Shown: positions 56,703 through 64,000 of the stretch, in pieces | How the letters are laid out: each line of letters opens with the position of its first letter | How positions within the stretch are numbered: the first letter of the stretch is position 1 | Assembly: GCA_902576785.1 (NCBI GenBank) | Contig: CACGWC010000002.1 | Span: 124,001-188,000 of the forward strand | Source: an uncultured Pelagibacteraceae bacterium | Lineage (GTDB): Bacteria > Pseudomonadota > Alphaproteobacteria > Pelagibacterales > Pelagibacteraceae | Reading direction: 5' to 3' | Length of the DNA: 64,000 nt | Made by a program: the position numbers and the translations under genes | Notes under the pieces: model-generated | What the model saw: the letters and a program-made list of their open reading frames with translations, nothing else | Told to the model about the DNA's origin: nothing | The model's database searches: none

Positions 56703-57557
56703 TTATCTATTAATTCCTCTTAAACGTTCCGATCTTCTTCTTAACAATTCAGCACTAATCAATATTAAGGTCGATAAAACGATTAAACAAGTGGCTACTG
56801 CTAGAATTGTAGGGCTTAATTGTTCTCTTAGACCTGTCCACATTTGAATTGGAATAGTTGTATTTTCAAGACCAGCTAAAAATAAAACGACTACAACTTC
56901 ATCAAAAGAAGTTACAAAAGCAAACAAACCTCCTGAAATTACTCCAGGTAAAATCAACGGAAGTGTTACTTTCATAAATGTATTTACTGGGTTACTACCT
57001 AAACTAGCTGCCGCTCTTGTTACACTATGATCGAAACCTGATAATGTTGCAGTAACAGTAATTACAACAAAAGGTGTTCCCAAAATTATATGAGCTAAAA
57101 CTATTCCTGTATGAGTTGCCGCTAAACCTGCTTTTGCCATAAAAAAGAATATTGCAACACCTGATATAATAAGTGGAACTATCATTGGTGAAATCAAAGT
57201 TGCCATTATTATTCCTTTGAAGGGCATGTGTCTGCTGCTCAATCCTAATGCAGCAACCGTTCCTAAAATTACTGACCCTAAAGTTGCAAATATAGCAATA
57301 ATAAAACTATTCTTTGCAGCAAGACCCCATGGGTTCTTTGTGCCGTAAACCATATCTTTGTACCATCTTAATGAAAAAGCATCTGGGTCTAAATTCTTCA
57401 TCCCTTCTGAAAAAACAAGAAACTCTTCTGCATTAAATGATAATGGAAATATTACAAACAAAGGTGCTATTAAAAAAATAAAAACAAAAGTACATATGGC
57501 AATGTAAAAGTAGTGCCAAATTCTATATCTAGTTTCTGTATACTTTGGTAATGCCAT
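56703..57557 (-). CDS. potC: Spermidine/putrescine-type ABC transporter permease (PotC-like)
   Basis: RAAASLGSNPVNTFMKVTLPLILPGVISGGLFAFVTSFDEVVV. Confidence 0.9.
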   Translation of the reverse strand: MALPKYTETRYRIWHYFYIAICTFVFIFLIAPLFVIFPLSFNAEEFLVFSEGMKNLDPDAFSLRWYKDMVYGTKNPWGLAAKNSFIIAIFATLGSVILGTVAALGLSSRHMPFKGIIMATLISPMIVPLIISGVAIFFFMAKAGLAATHTGIVLAHIILGTPFVVITVTATLSGFDHSVTRAAASLGSNPVNTFMKVTLPLILPGVISGGLFAFVTSFDEVVVVLFLAGLENTTIPIQMWTGLREQLSPTILAVATCLIVLSTLILISAELLRRRSERLRGINR

Positions 57558-57558
57558 A

Positions 57559-58821
57559 CTAACCTAACTTAATATTATCAACTCCAACTAATTTATTATA
57601 AAGCCAATAGATAACCAAAACTCCTCCAAGCAACATAAGCCCCATCGCTGAAGCAAAACTCCAATCTAAAGTAGTTTTCATATGATATGCAATTTGGTTA
57701 CTAATTAAGGTTCCTGATGCTCCCCCAACTAATGCAGGTGTAATGTAATATCCAATTGCTAAAATAAAAACTAAAAGACACCCTGCCCCGATACCTGGTA
57801 TGGTTAATGGAAAATATACTTTCCAAAAAGCCACAAAAGGTGTTCCGCCAAGAGATTTACCTGCTCTCATTAAACTCGGCGAGATAGTTTTCATCACACT
57901 GTAGAGTGGTAAAACCATAAATGGTAAGAGAATTTGAGTCATCGCAACATAAGTTCCGACTTTGTTGTACATCATTTCTGGCCTATTATCGTCTGCCACG
58001 AGCCCAATCATTACAAAGAAATCGTTAACTACTCCTTGCTGTTGAAGTAAAATCATCCAGCTAGCTGTTCTAACTAATAATGATGTCCAAAATGGTAGAA
58101 GAACACAAATCATTAATAAATTACTATACTTCATTGGGAGTGTTGCTAATAAATGGGCTATTGGGTAACCCATTAAAAAACAAAAAACAGTAACAAAGAA
58201 AGCAACCTCTACAGTTCTCAACCATAAAATTCTATGTATTCTTCTATCTTCACTAACTTGAGTAATTTTGTTATCTTCATTCAAATACATATCCATAGCT
58301 TTTAAATATTTAGCTGAAGTGTAAGGAGGGGCAGTTCTTTTAATTGCTTGCCAATATTCTACATTTCTCCATCTCTTGTGCACTTTCATTATTTGTTCTT
58401 TAATACTTTGTGTCTCGTCGATTTTATTCCTTTTTACCTGTCTGAATAATTTTTTTGTAATAGTGTTGAACCCATTTTTTTCTTTATTAAGTCTTTGGGC
58501 TAATTTTCCATGTTCTTTTTTTTCTACAAGAATTTTAAAATCAGATAAAAATGAAGCAAATACGTCTTCGGATGGAAGCTCTTTACCGTCCCATGTTTCC
58601 ATAGACTTAAATGTTTTTGGAAGCATTTTTGTAATCATTTTATCATCAATGCTTCTTGTAAACATTTCTCCGATTGGAAAAATATAAGTGATAATCAAAA
58701 AAAGTAATAATGGAGCAACAAGTAAAAATGCTTTAATTTTGTTTTTTCTTTCAGCTTTTTTTAAACTTATCTCTAAAGGAATTCCGTCAGTTGTAAGTAT
58801 TTGTTTTGTTTCGCTGCTCAT
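57559..58821 (-). CDS. potB: Spermidine/putrescine-type ABC transporter permease (PotB-like) with large insertion after TM1
   Basis: RAGKSLGGTPFVAFWKVYFPLTIPGIGAG; ~135-aa hydrophilic segment between TM1 and TM2. Confidence 0.88.
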   Translation of the reverse strand: MSSETKQILTTDGIPLEISLKKAERKNKIKAFLLVAPLLLFLIITYIFPIGEMFTRSIDDKMITKMLPKTFKSMETWDGKELPSEDVFASFLSDFKILVEKKEHGKLAQRLNKEKNGFNTITKKLFRQVKRNKIDETQSIKEQIMKVHKRWRNVEYWQAIKRTAPPYTSAKYLKAMDMYLNEDNKITQVSEDRRIHRILWLRTVEVAFFVTVFCFLMGYPIAHLLATLPMKYSNLLMICVLLPFWTSLLVRTASWMILLQQQGVVNDFFVMIGLVADDNRPEMMYNKVGTYVAMTQILLPFMVLPLYSVMKTISPSLMRAGKSLGGTPFVAFWKVYFPLTIPGIGAGCLLVFILAIGYYITPALVGGASGTLISNQIAYHMKTTLDWSFASAMGLMLLGGVLVIYWLYNKLVGVDNIKLG

Positions 58822-58829
58822 AAATAAAA

Positions 58830-58853
58830 AGGGCGACTTAAAAAAGTCGCCCT
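58830..58853 (-). terminator. Strong hairpin between PotD-like and PotB-like genes
   Basis: AGGGCGACTTaaaaAAGTCGCCCT perfect 10-bp stem, short T tract on minus strand. Confidence 0.8.
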
Positions 58854-58888
58854 ATATATATTATATTATTCTAGTCTTTTATACTCTT

Positions 58889-60004
58889 TTATAGACCAGC
58901 TTTCATAGCTTCCCACTTCTCACCAAGTTCTGTACCGTTATCAGCCCAGAAAAATGGATCAACTAAAAAGTATTTTTTAGTGTTTGCAGGAGCAGTTGGC
59001 ATTTGTGGCATCATTTCAGTTTTACCATCTTTGTACCAAGGCTCATTTGCTTTGATAATTTCTAAAGATGACAATCTGTATGGAGCATATGCAATATATT
59101 TAGCACTTCCAGCTAACATTTCAGTGTTAGTCATCATTGCTAAAGCTTTTTTAGCATTTGCTTCATCTGGTCCACCTTTAACAAGTGCGAAATATTCATA
59201 GTCAAGACCTTGTCCATCCCATACTTGTTTAATTGGAGCACCTTCACCGATTTCAGCATTAAAGAATCTTCCATTCCAACCAGTTGCCATAACAACTTCA
59301 CCAGATACTAATAATTCTGGTGGTTGAGCACCTGCAGACCAGAATACACATCCACCATTTGGATCTGTACAAAGCTCTTTAATTTTGTTCATAGCTCTAT
59401 TAACACCAGCTTCAGTTTCTAGTAATTTGTAGATCTCTGATCCACCTTTACCCATGTAAACTCCGTCACCAGCTAAAGCGATTTCTAGGTTTGTTAGAGC
59501 TGATTTATAAATAGCTCTTTTTCCTGGAAATTTTTTAGTGTTAAAGAAATCTTTTATAGTCGATGGTGTGCCGTCAACATTGTTTACGTTGTAAGCATAG
59601 TTCCAAGAATATAAAATGTTTCCTACCGCACATTTACTTGGCATTGGAGCAAAGAAATCTTCACTTGCAGGAGTTCCATCTGGAGCTGCAGGGAAGTCTT
59701 TGTCAAAATCGAATTCAACGAAAATTCCTTCGTCACATCCGTTGATAGTATCAAATGCGAATACATCGATAATATCCCAAGTAATTGCACCTGCTTCTTT
59801 TTGAGCTTTAATCTCAGATAATCCACCTGAATAGTCTACCCAGTTGATATCAACACCAAGAGCTTTTGCAGTTGGATCACCATACCCTAGCTTTTGAGAC
59901 TCTGTATAAGCTCCACCCCAAGATGCTACTGTAACCGCAAATGCAGATGAAGTTATTGAAAGAGCAAAAGAAAGAGCAAGTAATAATTTACTTAATTTTT
60001 TCAT
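58889..60004 (-). CDS. potD: Spermidine/putrescine-type substrate-binding protein (PotD-like)
   Basis: Signal peptide; VTVASWGGAYTESQKLGYGDPTAKALGVDINWVDYSGGLSEIKAQ. Confidence 0.88.
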   Translation of the reverse strand: MKKLSKLLLALSFALSITSSAFAVTVASWGGAYTESQKLGYGDPTAKALGVDINWVDYSGGLSEIKAQKEAGAITWDIIDVFAFDTINGCDEGIFVEFDFDKDFPAAPDGTPASEDFFAPMPSKCAVGNILYSWNYAYNVNNVDGTPSTIKDFFNTKKFPGKRAIYKSALTNLEIALAGDGVYMGKGGSEIYKLLETEAGVNRAMNKIKELCTDPNGGCVFWSAGAQPPELLVSGEVVMATGWNGRFFNAEIGEGAPIKQVWDGQGLDYEYFALVKGGPDEANAKKALAMMTNTEMLAGSAKYIAYAPYRLSSLEIIKANEPWYKDGKTEMMPQMPTAPANTKKYFLVDPFFWADNGTELGEKWEAMKAGL

Positions 60005-60015
60005 TTATCCTCCGT

Positions 60016-60044
60016 TTAAACGTTTAATATAAATTAATTTATAT
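60016..60044. promoter_or_regulatory. Two adjoining palindromes upstream of potD-like RBS (candidate operator/5' UTR element)
   Basis: TTAAACGTTTAA (60016-60027) and ATATAAATTAATTTATAT (60027-60044), both perfect; RBS GGAGG lies directly downstream on minus strand. Confidence 0.35.
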
Positions 60045-60119
60045 AAGCGAAGTACAACAAAAACGATATTCAGAGTCAACAGGCCATTTTGTTATAGGAA
60101 TACTGGGATATTTAAGAAA

Positions 60120-61205
60120 TTATTTAGGATCTAGAGCTCTTGCGTCTTGACTGTTCCATCCTACTTTAATCTCATTACCTAATTTTAAATCTAACTCGTT
60201 TGAGCTATTTGGAACTTTTAAAATAAATTCTTTATTACCTAAAAGATCTAATCTTACTCTAGTGTGATCACCATGGTAAATAACTTCTTCGATTTTTCCC
60301 GTTTGATTATTATCCATTTTATCTTTTGGATTTATCAATGCCCTCTCAGGTCTTATTGAAACTGTTGTTTTATCACCTTTGGAAGTTACTGAAACTGGAT
60401 TAGCTAAAATTTCTCCATTTTGTAGTTTAACTTTACAAACATCTTTTGAAATGTCAGTTACTTCTCCTCCAAATGTATTATTTTCACCTATAAACTCTGC
60501 AACGAAAGAATTAACTGGTTCTTCGTACAATTTATCAGGACTTGATAATTGTTGAACTTTACCATCATTAAAAACTGCGATCCTATTTGACATTGTTAAT
60601 GCTTCTCCTTGATCGTGTGTAACGTAAACTACAGTAACACCAATATTTTCATGAATATGTTTAATTTCGTATTGCATACTTTCTCTTAAGTTTTTATCTA
60701 AAGCTCCAAGAGGTTCATCCATTAGAACTACTGCTGGATCAAATACTAGAGCTCTTGCAACAGCTACCCTTTGTTGCTGACCACCAGATAATTGTGCTGG
60801 CATTCTACTTTCAAATCCTGATAAAGAAACCATTGATAAAGCTTTATCTACTTTTTTATCAATCTCATCTTTTTGAACTTTTCTAACTCTTAAAGGAAAT
60901 GCTAAATTTTCATAAACTGTCATATGAGGAAACAATGCATAATTTTGAAAAACCATTCCAATTCCTCTTTTGTGCGGTGGAATATTAGAAATAGGATTAG
61001 AATCTAAATAGATTTCACCATTGGTTGGTGTTTCAAATCCAGCCAACATCATCAGACAAGTTGTTTTTCCTGAACCAGATGGACCAAGCATAGTAATGAA
61101 CTCGCCCTCTGAGATATTAAGATTTAAATCTTTTACTACTAAGACTTTACCATCGTAACTTTTGTCAACTTTATCGAACTTAACGAATTCTGTATTTTTA
61201 GACAT
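60120..61205 (-). CDS. potA: Spermidine/putrescine-type ABC transporter ATP-binding protein (PotA-like)
   Basis: GPSGSGKTTCLMMLAGFE; LSGGQQQRVAVARALV; VVLMDEPLGALDKNLRE; TOBE-like C-terminus. Confidence 0.93.
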   Translation of the reverse strand: MSKNTEFVKFDKVDKSYDGKVLVVKDLNLNISEGEFITMLGPSGSGKTTCLMMLAGFETPTNGEIYLDSNPISNIPPHKRGIGMVFQNYALFPHMTVYENLAFPLRVRKVQKDEIDKKVDKALSMVSLSGFESRMPAQLSGGQQQRVAVARALVFDPAVVLMDEPLGALDKNLRESMQYEIKHIHENIGVTVVYVTHDQGEALTMSNRIAVFNDGKVQQLSSPDKLYEEPVNSFVAEFIGENNTFGGEVTDISKDVCKVKLQNGEILANPVSVTSKGDKTTVSIRPERALINPKDKMDNNQTGKIEEVIYHGDHTRVRLDLLGNKEFILKVPNSSNELDLKLGNEIKVGWNSQDARALDPK

Positions 61206-61243
61206 CTAGTGTTTAAAACATTTAAGAAGTTAATTATCAATAG

Positions 61244-62416
61244 CTAATAGTTCTTAATATGTAGCTCTTTTGGAAATTTACAGAATAATTCACAACCTTT
61301 GTCGGTAACTCGGATTGCTTCAGATGCTTCTACTCCCCAATCACCAAACTGCATTACTGCAATCATATGAAAACAAACATTTGGTTCAAGTACTGTCATA
61401 TCGCCTTTATAAATATTTAAAGTATGCTCTCCCCAATCTGGCGGATATCCAATACCTATTGAGTAACCCGTTCTTGATTTCTTCTCGATACCATATTTAT
61501 CTAAAATTTTCCAAAAGGCTTGGGCAACATCATTTGCTGTGTTTCCGGGTTTTGTAGCATTAATTCCAGCTTGTAAAGCTTCTATAGTTTTATTCATTGT
61601 ATCTATTTTTAATTGATCAGGTTTACCTAATAAAATTGTTCGAGCCATAGGTGCGTGATATCTTTTATAAACACCTGAAAGTTCAATTATAGTTGCTTCA
61701 CCTTCAATAAATTTATCTTGGGTTGCTGTTAAATGTGAAGCAGATGTACCTTTTCCAGTTGGAAGAAGCGTTGCGATACTAGAATATTCACCTCCAAATT
61801 CTTCTGTACCATAAAATAAAGACTTTTGAATTTCTCCAACAGCATCGCATTGTCTTGTACCAGGTTTAATTACTTCCATTGCAGTTTGCATTCCTTTTTG
61901 AGAAATTAAAGCAGCAGACTTCATATAATTTATCTCTGCATTAGATTTAATTAATCTAGCCCAATTAACTAGTCGATCAGAATCGATAATGTTTGCATTT
62001 GGTAACCCCTGTTTAATCTTTTCATAACAAAAAGCTGTAAAATAATGAGCATCCATTTCAACTCCAATAGACAGTTTATCCCATTTTTTTTCTTTAATTA
62101 CTTTGGTCAAGTAATCATAGGGATGTTTTGGCCAAGTATGAATATAACTCTCATCATAAACAATAATATTGTCTTTATTTAAATAGGTCTTTATGTACGC
62201 CCCACCTGCATCCTGATCTCTAACAAAGCAAATTGGCTCTTTTGAATCAACGTGCACTAATACACATTGTGCATAATAAAAAGACCAAGCATCGTAGCCT
62301 GTAAGATAATTCATATTATTTGTGTCGTGAGAAATGATTAAATCAATTTTTTTCTCTCTCATCAGAGATTGAACTTTTAATAGTCTTTGTTTGTATTCTT
62401 CTTTTGAAAAGGACAT
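61244..62416 (-). CDS. M24/creatinase-family hydrolase, ectoine hydrolase (DoeA/EutD)-like
   Basis: GYSIGIGYPPDWGEHTLNIYKGDMTVLEPNVCFHMIAVMQFGDWGVEASEAIRVTDKGCELF. Confidence 0.72.
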   Translation of the reverse strand: MSFSKEEYKQRLLKVQSLMREKKIDLIISHDTNNMNYLTGYDAWSFYYAQCVLVHVDSKEPICFVRDQDAGGAYIKTYLNKDNIIVYDESYIHTWPKHPYDYLTKVIKEKKWDKLSIGVEMDAHYFTAFCYEKIKQGLPNANIIDSDRLVNWARLIKSNAEINYMKSAALISQKGMQTAMEVIKPGTRQCDAVGEIQKSLFYGTEEFGGEYSSIATLLPTGKGTSASHLTATQDKFIEGEATIIELSGVYKRYHAPMARTILLGKPDQLKIDTMNKTIEALQAGINATKPGNTANDVAQAFWKILDKYGIEKKSRTGYSIGIGYPPDWGEHTLNIYKGDMTVLEPNVCFHMIAVMQFGDWGVEASEAIRVTDKGCELFCKFPKELHIKNY

Positions 62417-62419
62417 AAA

Positions 62420-63160
62420 TTAATCAAACAGTCTTCCAAATCCTTTTACAGATTTATTTTCACCTATGTTTTCTAAAGATTCCCAGATTAAAGCCTGATT
62501 GCTTGAAAGAACTGGTATTTCAAGTTTATCTTCTAATTTTTGTATTAGAGGAAGAACTGGTAAAGCGGTGCAAGATACAAATAAAGCATCTGCCTCACTT
62601 ACATCTAAATTTATTAGCACATCAAACAGATAATTTTGATCTACTTTACCAATCTCCATGTCAGAATGAATATCAAAGTATGAATTTGAGGTGATTTCAA
62701 AACCAGATGAATTAAAATAATCAACAACATCATCGTTAACTTTTTTACTGTAAGGTGTGAATATAGAAAGTTTTTTAATATTTAATTTTTTCAATGCTTT
62801 CAAAGCTGCTGTACTTGGTGTTGAAAGTTTTGCCTCAGGTTTTGCTGCTTGTATTTTATTTTTAATATTATCGTACCCTGCTGCAATAGTTCCTGATGTA
62901 CAAGCATATACAACACAGTCTAATTTTTGCTCTGGCAAGATATCTCTTGTTACTTGAGTAATATTCTCTGACATTTTGATCAAATTCTCTTTGGTTAAGG
63001 GATTATAACATTCTATTCTATTTACAAAAAAATCTATTTTTTTATCTTTAATTACACTTATAAAATCTTTTTCAATCACTAGATCGGTTGCTAAAGCGAT
63101 AAGTCCAATACGTGGATTTTGGTTATTTTCAAACTTTGGTTCTATTTTTTGTGATTTCAT
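62420..63160 (-). CDS. Asp/Glu racemase-fold protein, EutA/maleate isomerase-like
   Basis: NPRIGLIALATDLVIEKDF; two Cys motifs VYACTSGTIAAG and FVSCTALPVLPLIQ; likely start MKSQKIEP (63160). Confidence 0.75.
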   Translation of the reverse strand: MKSQKIEPKFENNQNPRIGLIALATDLVIEKDFISVIKDKKIDFFVNRIECYNPLTKENLIKMSENITQVTRDILPEQKLDCVVYACTSGTIAAGYDNIKNKIQAAKPEAKLSTPSTAALKALKKLNIKKLSIFTPYSKKVNDDVVDYFNSSGFEITSNSYFDIHSDMEIGKVDQNYLFDVLINLDVSEADALFVSCTALPVLPLIQKLEDKLEIPVLSSNQALIWESLENIGENKSVKGFGRLFD

Positions 63161-63276
63161 AAATACAATATACCACCACATATTGATTAATCATTAAAAT
63201 TTAAAAACTGTATCTAATTTCTTGAATGGTTATAGTAAATAAACGTATAATAAGAAAAATTAATTTTGAAATATAA

Positions 63277-64000
63277 ATGCTCGATAAAAAAAAATTTTAT
63301 ATCAATGGCAAATGGGTTGAGCCAGTAAACAAGAATGAATGTGAAGTTATTAATCCATCAACAGAAGAAGTTTGTGCAATTATAAGTCTTGGAAGTTCTG
63401 ATGATACAAATGTTGCAGTCAAAGCAGCAAAATCTGCATTTGAGACTTGGAAAGAAACTTCAAAAGAAGAAAGGTTAAATTTATTAGAAAAATTATTAAA
63501 AATTTATAATTCTAGATGGGATGATATGACTGATGCTATTACTACAGAGCTTGGTTGTCCTAAAGATTGGTGTTCAGCTAATCAAACATCTTCTGGCGCA
63601 GGTCATATCGAAGACTTTATAAAAAGATTAAAAGAATTCGAATTCGAACCAGGTTTTGATAAAGGATCTACTAATCATATTGTATATGAACCAATTGGAG
63701 TTTGCGGATTAATTACACCTTGGAATTGGCCTATAAATCAAATTGCTTTAAAAGTAATTCCAGCTTTTGCTACTGGGTGTACAATGGTACTTAAACCATC
63801 TGAAATTGCACCATTGTCAGGAATGCTATTTGCAGAGATGATAGATGAGGCTGGATTTCCAGCTGGAGTATTTAATTTGGTAAATGGTGATGGGCCTGGT
63901 GTTGGAACTGACCTGTCAGGACATCCTGATGTTGATATGGTCTCATTTACAGGATCTACTAGAGCTGGAAAATTAATTACAAAGAATGCTGCTGAGACTA
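63277..64000 (+). CDS. NAD(P)-dependent aldehyde dehydrogenase, 3'-truncated by window edge (not in supplied ORF list)
   Basis: ATG63277 opens MLDKKKFYINGKWVEPVNKNECEVINPSTEEVCAIISLGS…TPWNWPINQIALKVIPAFATGCTMVLKPSE…SFTGSTRAGKLITKNAAET; paralog of 37425-38858. Confidence 0.92.
   Translation, partial: MLDKKKFYINGKWVEPVNKNECEVINPSTEEVCAIISLGSSDDTNVAVKAAKSAFETWKETSKEERLNLLEKLLKIYNSRWDDMTDAITTELGCPKDWCSANQTSSGAGHIEDFIKRLKEFEFEPGFDKGSTNHIVYEPIGVCGLITPWNWPINQIALKVIPAFATGCTMVLKPSEIAPLSGMLFAEMIDEAGFPAGVFNLVNGDGPGVGTDLSGHPDVDMVSFTGSTRAGKLITKNAAET

Noticed and set aside
58376-62957. ORFs 58376-58687, 58688-58894, 58980-59201, 59563-59745, 59616-59804, 61315-61557, 62503-62694, 62757-62957 (+) and 59623-59826 (-)
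   Set aside because: Shadow ORFs over the Pot/M24/EutA-like genes.
1-64000. CRISPR array, transposase, integrase, phage or toxin-antitoxin module
   Set aside because: None of the expected repeat arrays or protein motifs seen; gene content is metabolic and transport throughout.
1-64000. tRNA/rRNA genes
   Set aside because: The intergenic gaps are short and AT-rich; none showed a T-arm-like GGTTCGAATCC or rRNA-like GC-rich stretch by eye. A tRNAscan/Infernal run would settle this.

Overview
The window is AT-rich, densely packed bacterial DNA with short or absent intergenic gaps. It looks like a streamlined marine alphaproteobacterium of the SAR11/Pelagibacter type (inferred from gene content and protein similarity recalled from memory; no search was run). 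I saw no rRNA, tRNA, CRISPR, prophage or IS element. Main blocks: (1) a methylated-amine region of about 0-26 kb: truncated Tmm, a TmoXVW-like ABC transporter, Tdm (DUF1989+GcvT fusion), a SoxB-like flavoenzyme, two type III glutamine synthetase paralogs, MgsABC and AmtB. It is interrupted at 1.1-8.3 kb by a sugar ABC transporter, a GH63-like hydrolase and a GpsA-like dehydrogenase. (2) A housekeeping segment of about 26-43 kb: PLP lyase, photolyase, YjbQ, ZapE, BamB/YfgM-like, aconitase, LysE, CsaA-like, ArgE-like, ALDH, agmatinase, cyclophilin, fused FadB-type protein. (3) A Dpp-like peptide transporter (43.7-49.1 kb) divergent from a catabolic operon (49.3-56.7 kb) with two DmdA/GcvT-like proteins, a peptidase E-like protein, an FMN 2-hydroxyacid dehydrogenase, a ThDP enzyme, a transthyretin/HIUase-like small protein and a thiolase. 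(4) A PotABCD-like transporter with an ectoine-hydrolase-like M24 protein, an EutA-like racemase-fold protein and a truncated ALDH. The best candidates for something undescribed are the 49-56.7 kb operon, the ABC permeases with extra extracytoplasmic domains, and the rule that all four substrate-binding-protein genes are followed by a strong hairpin.
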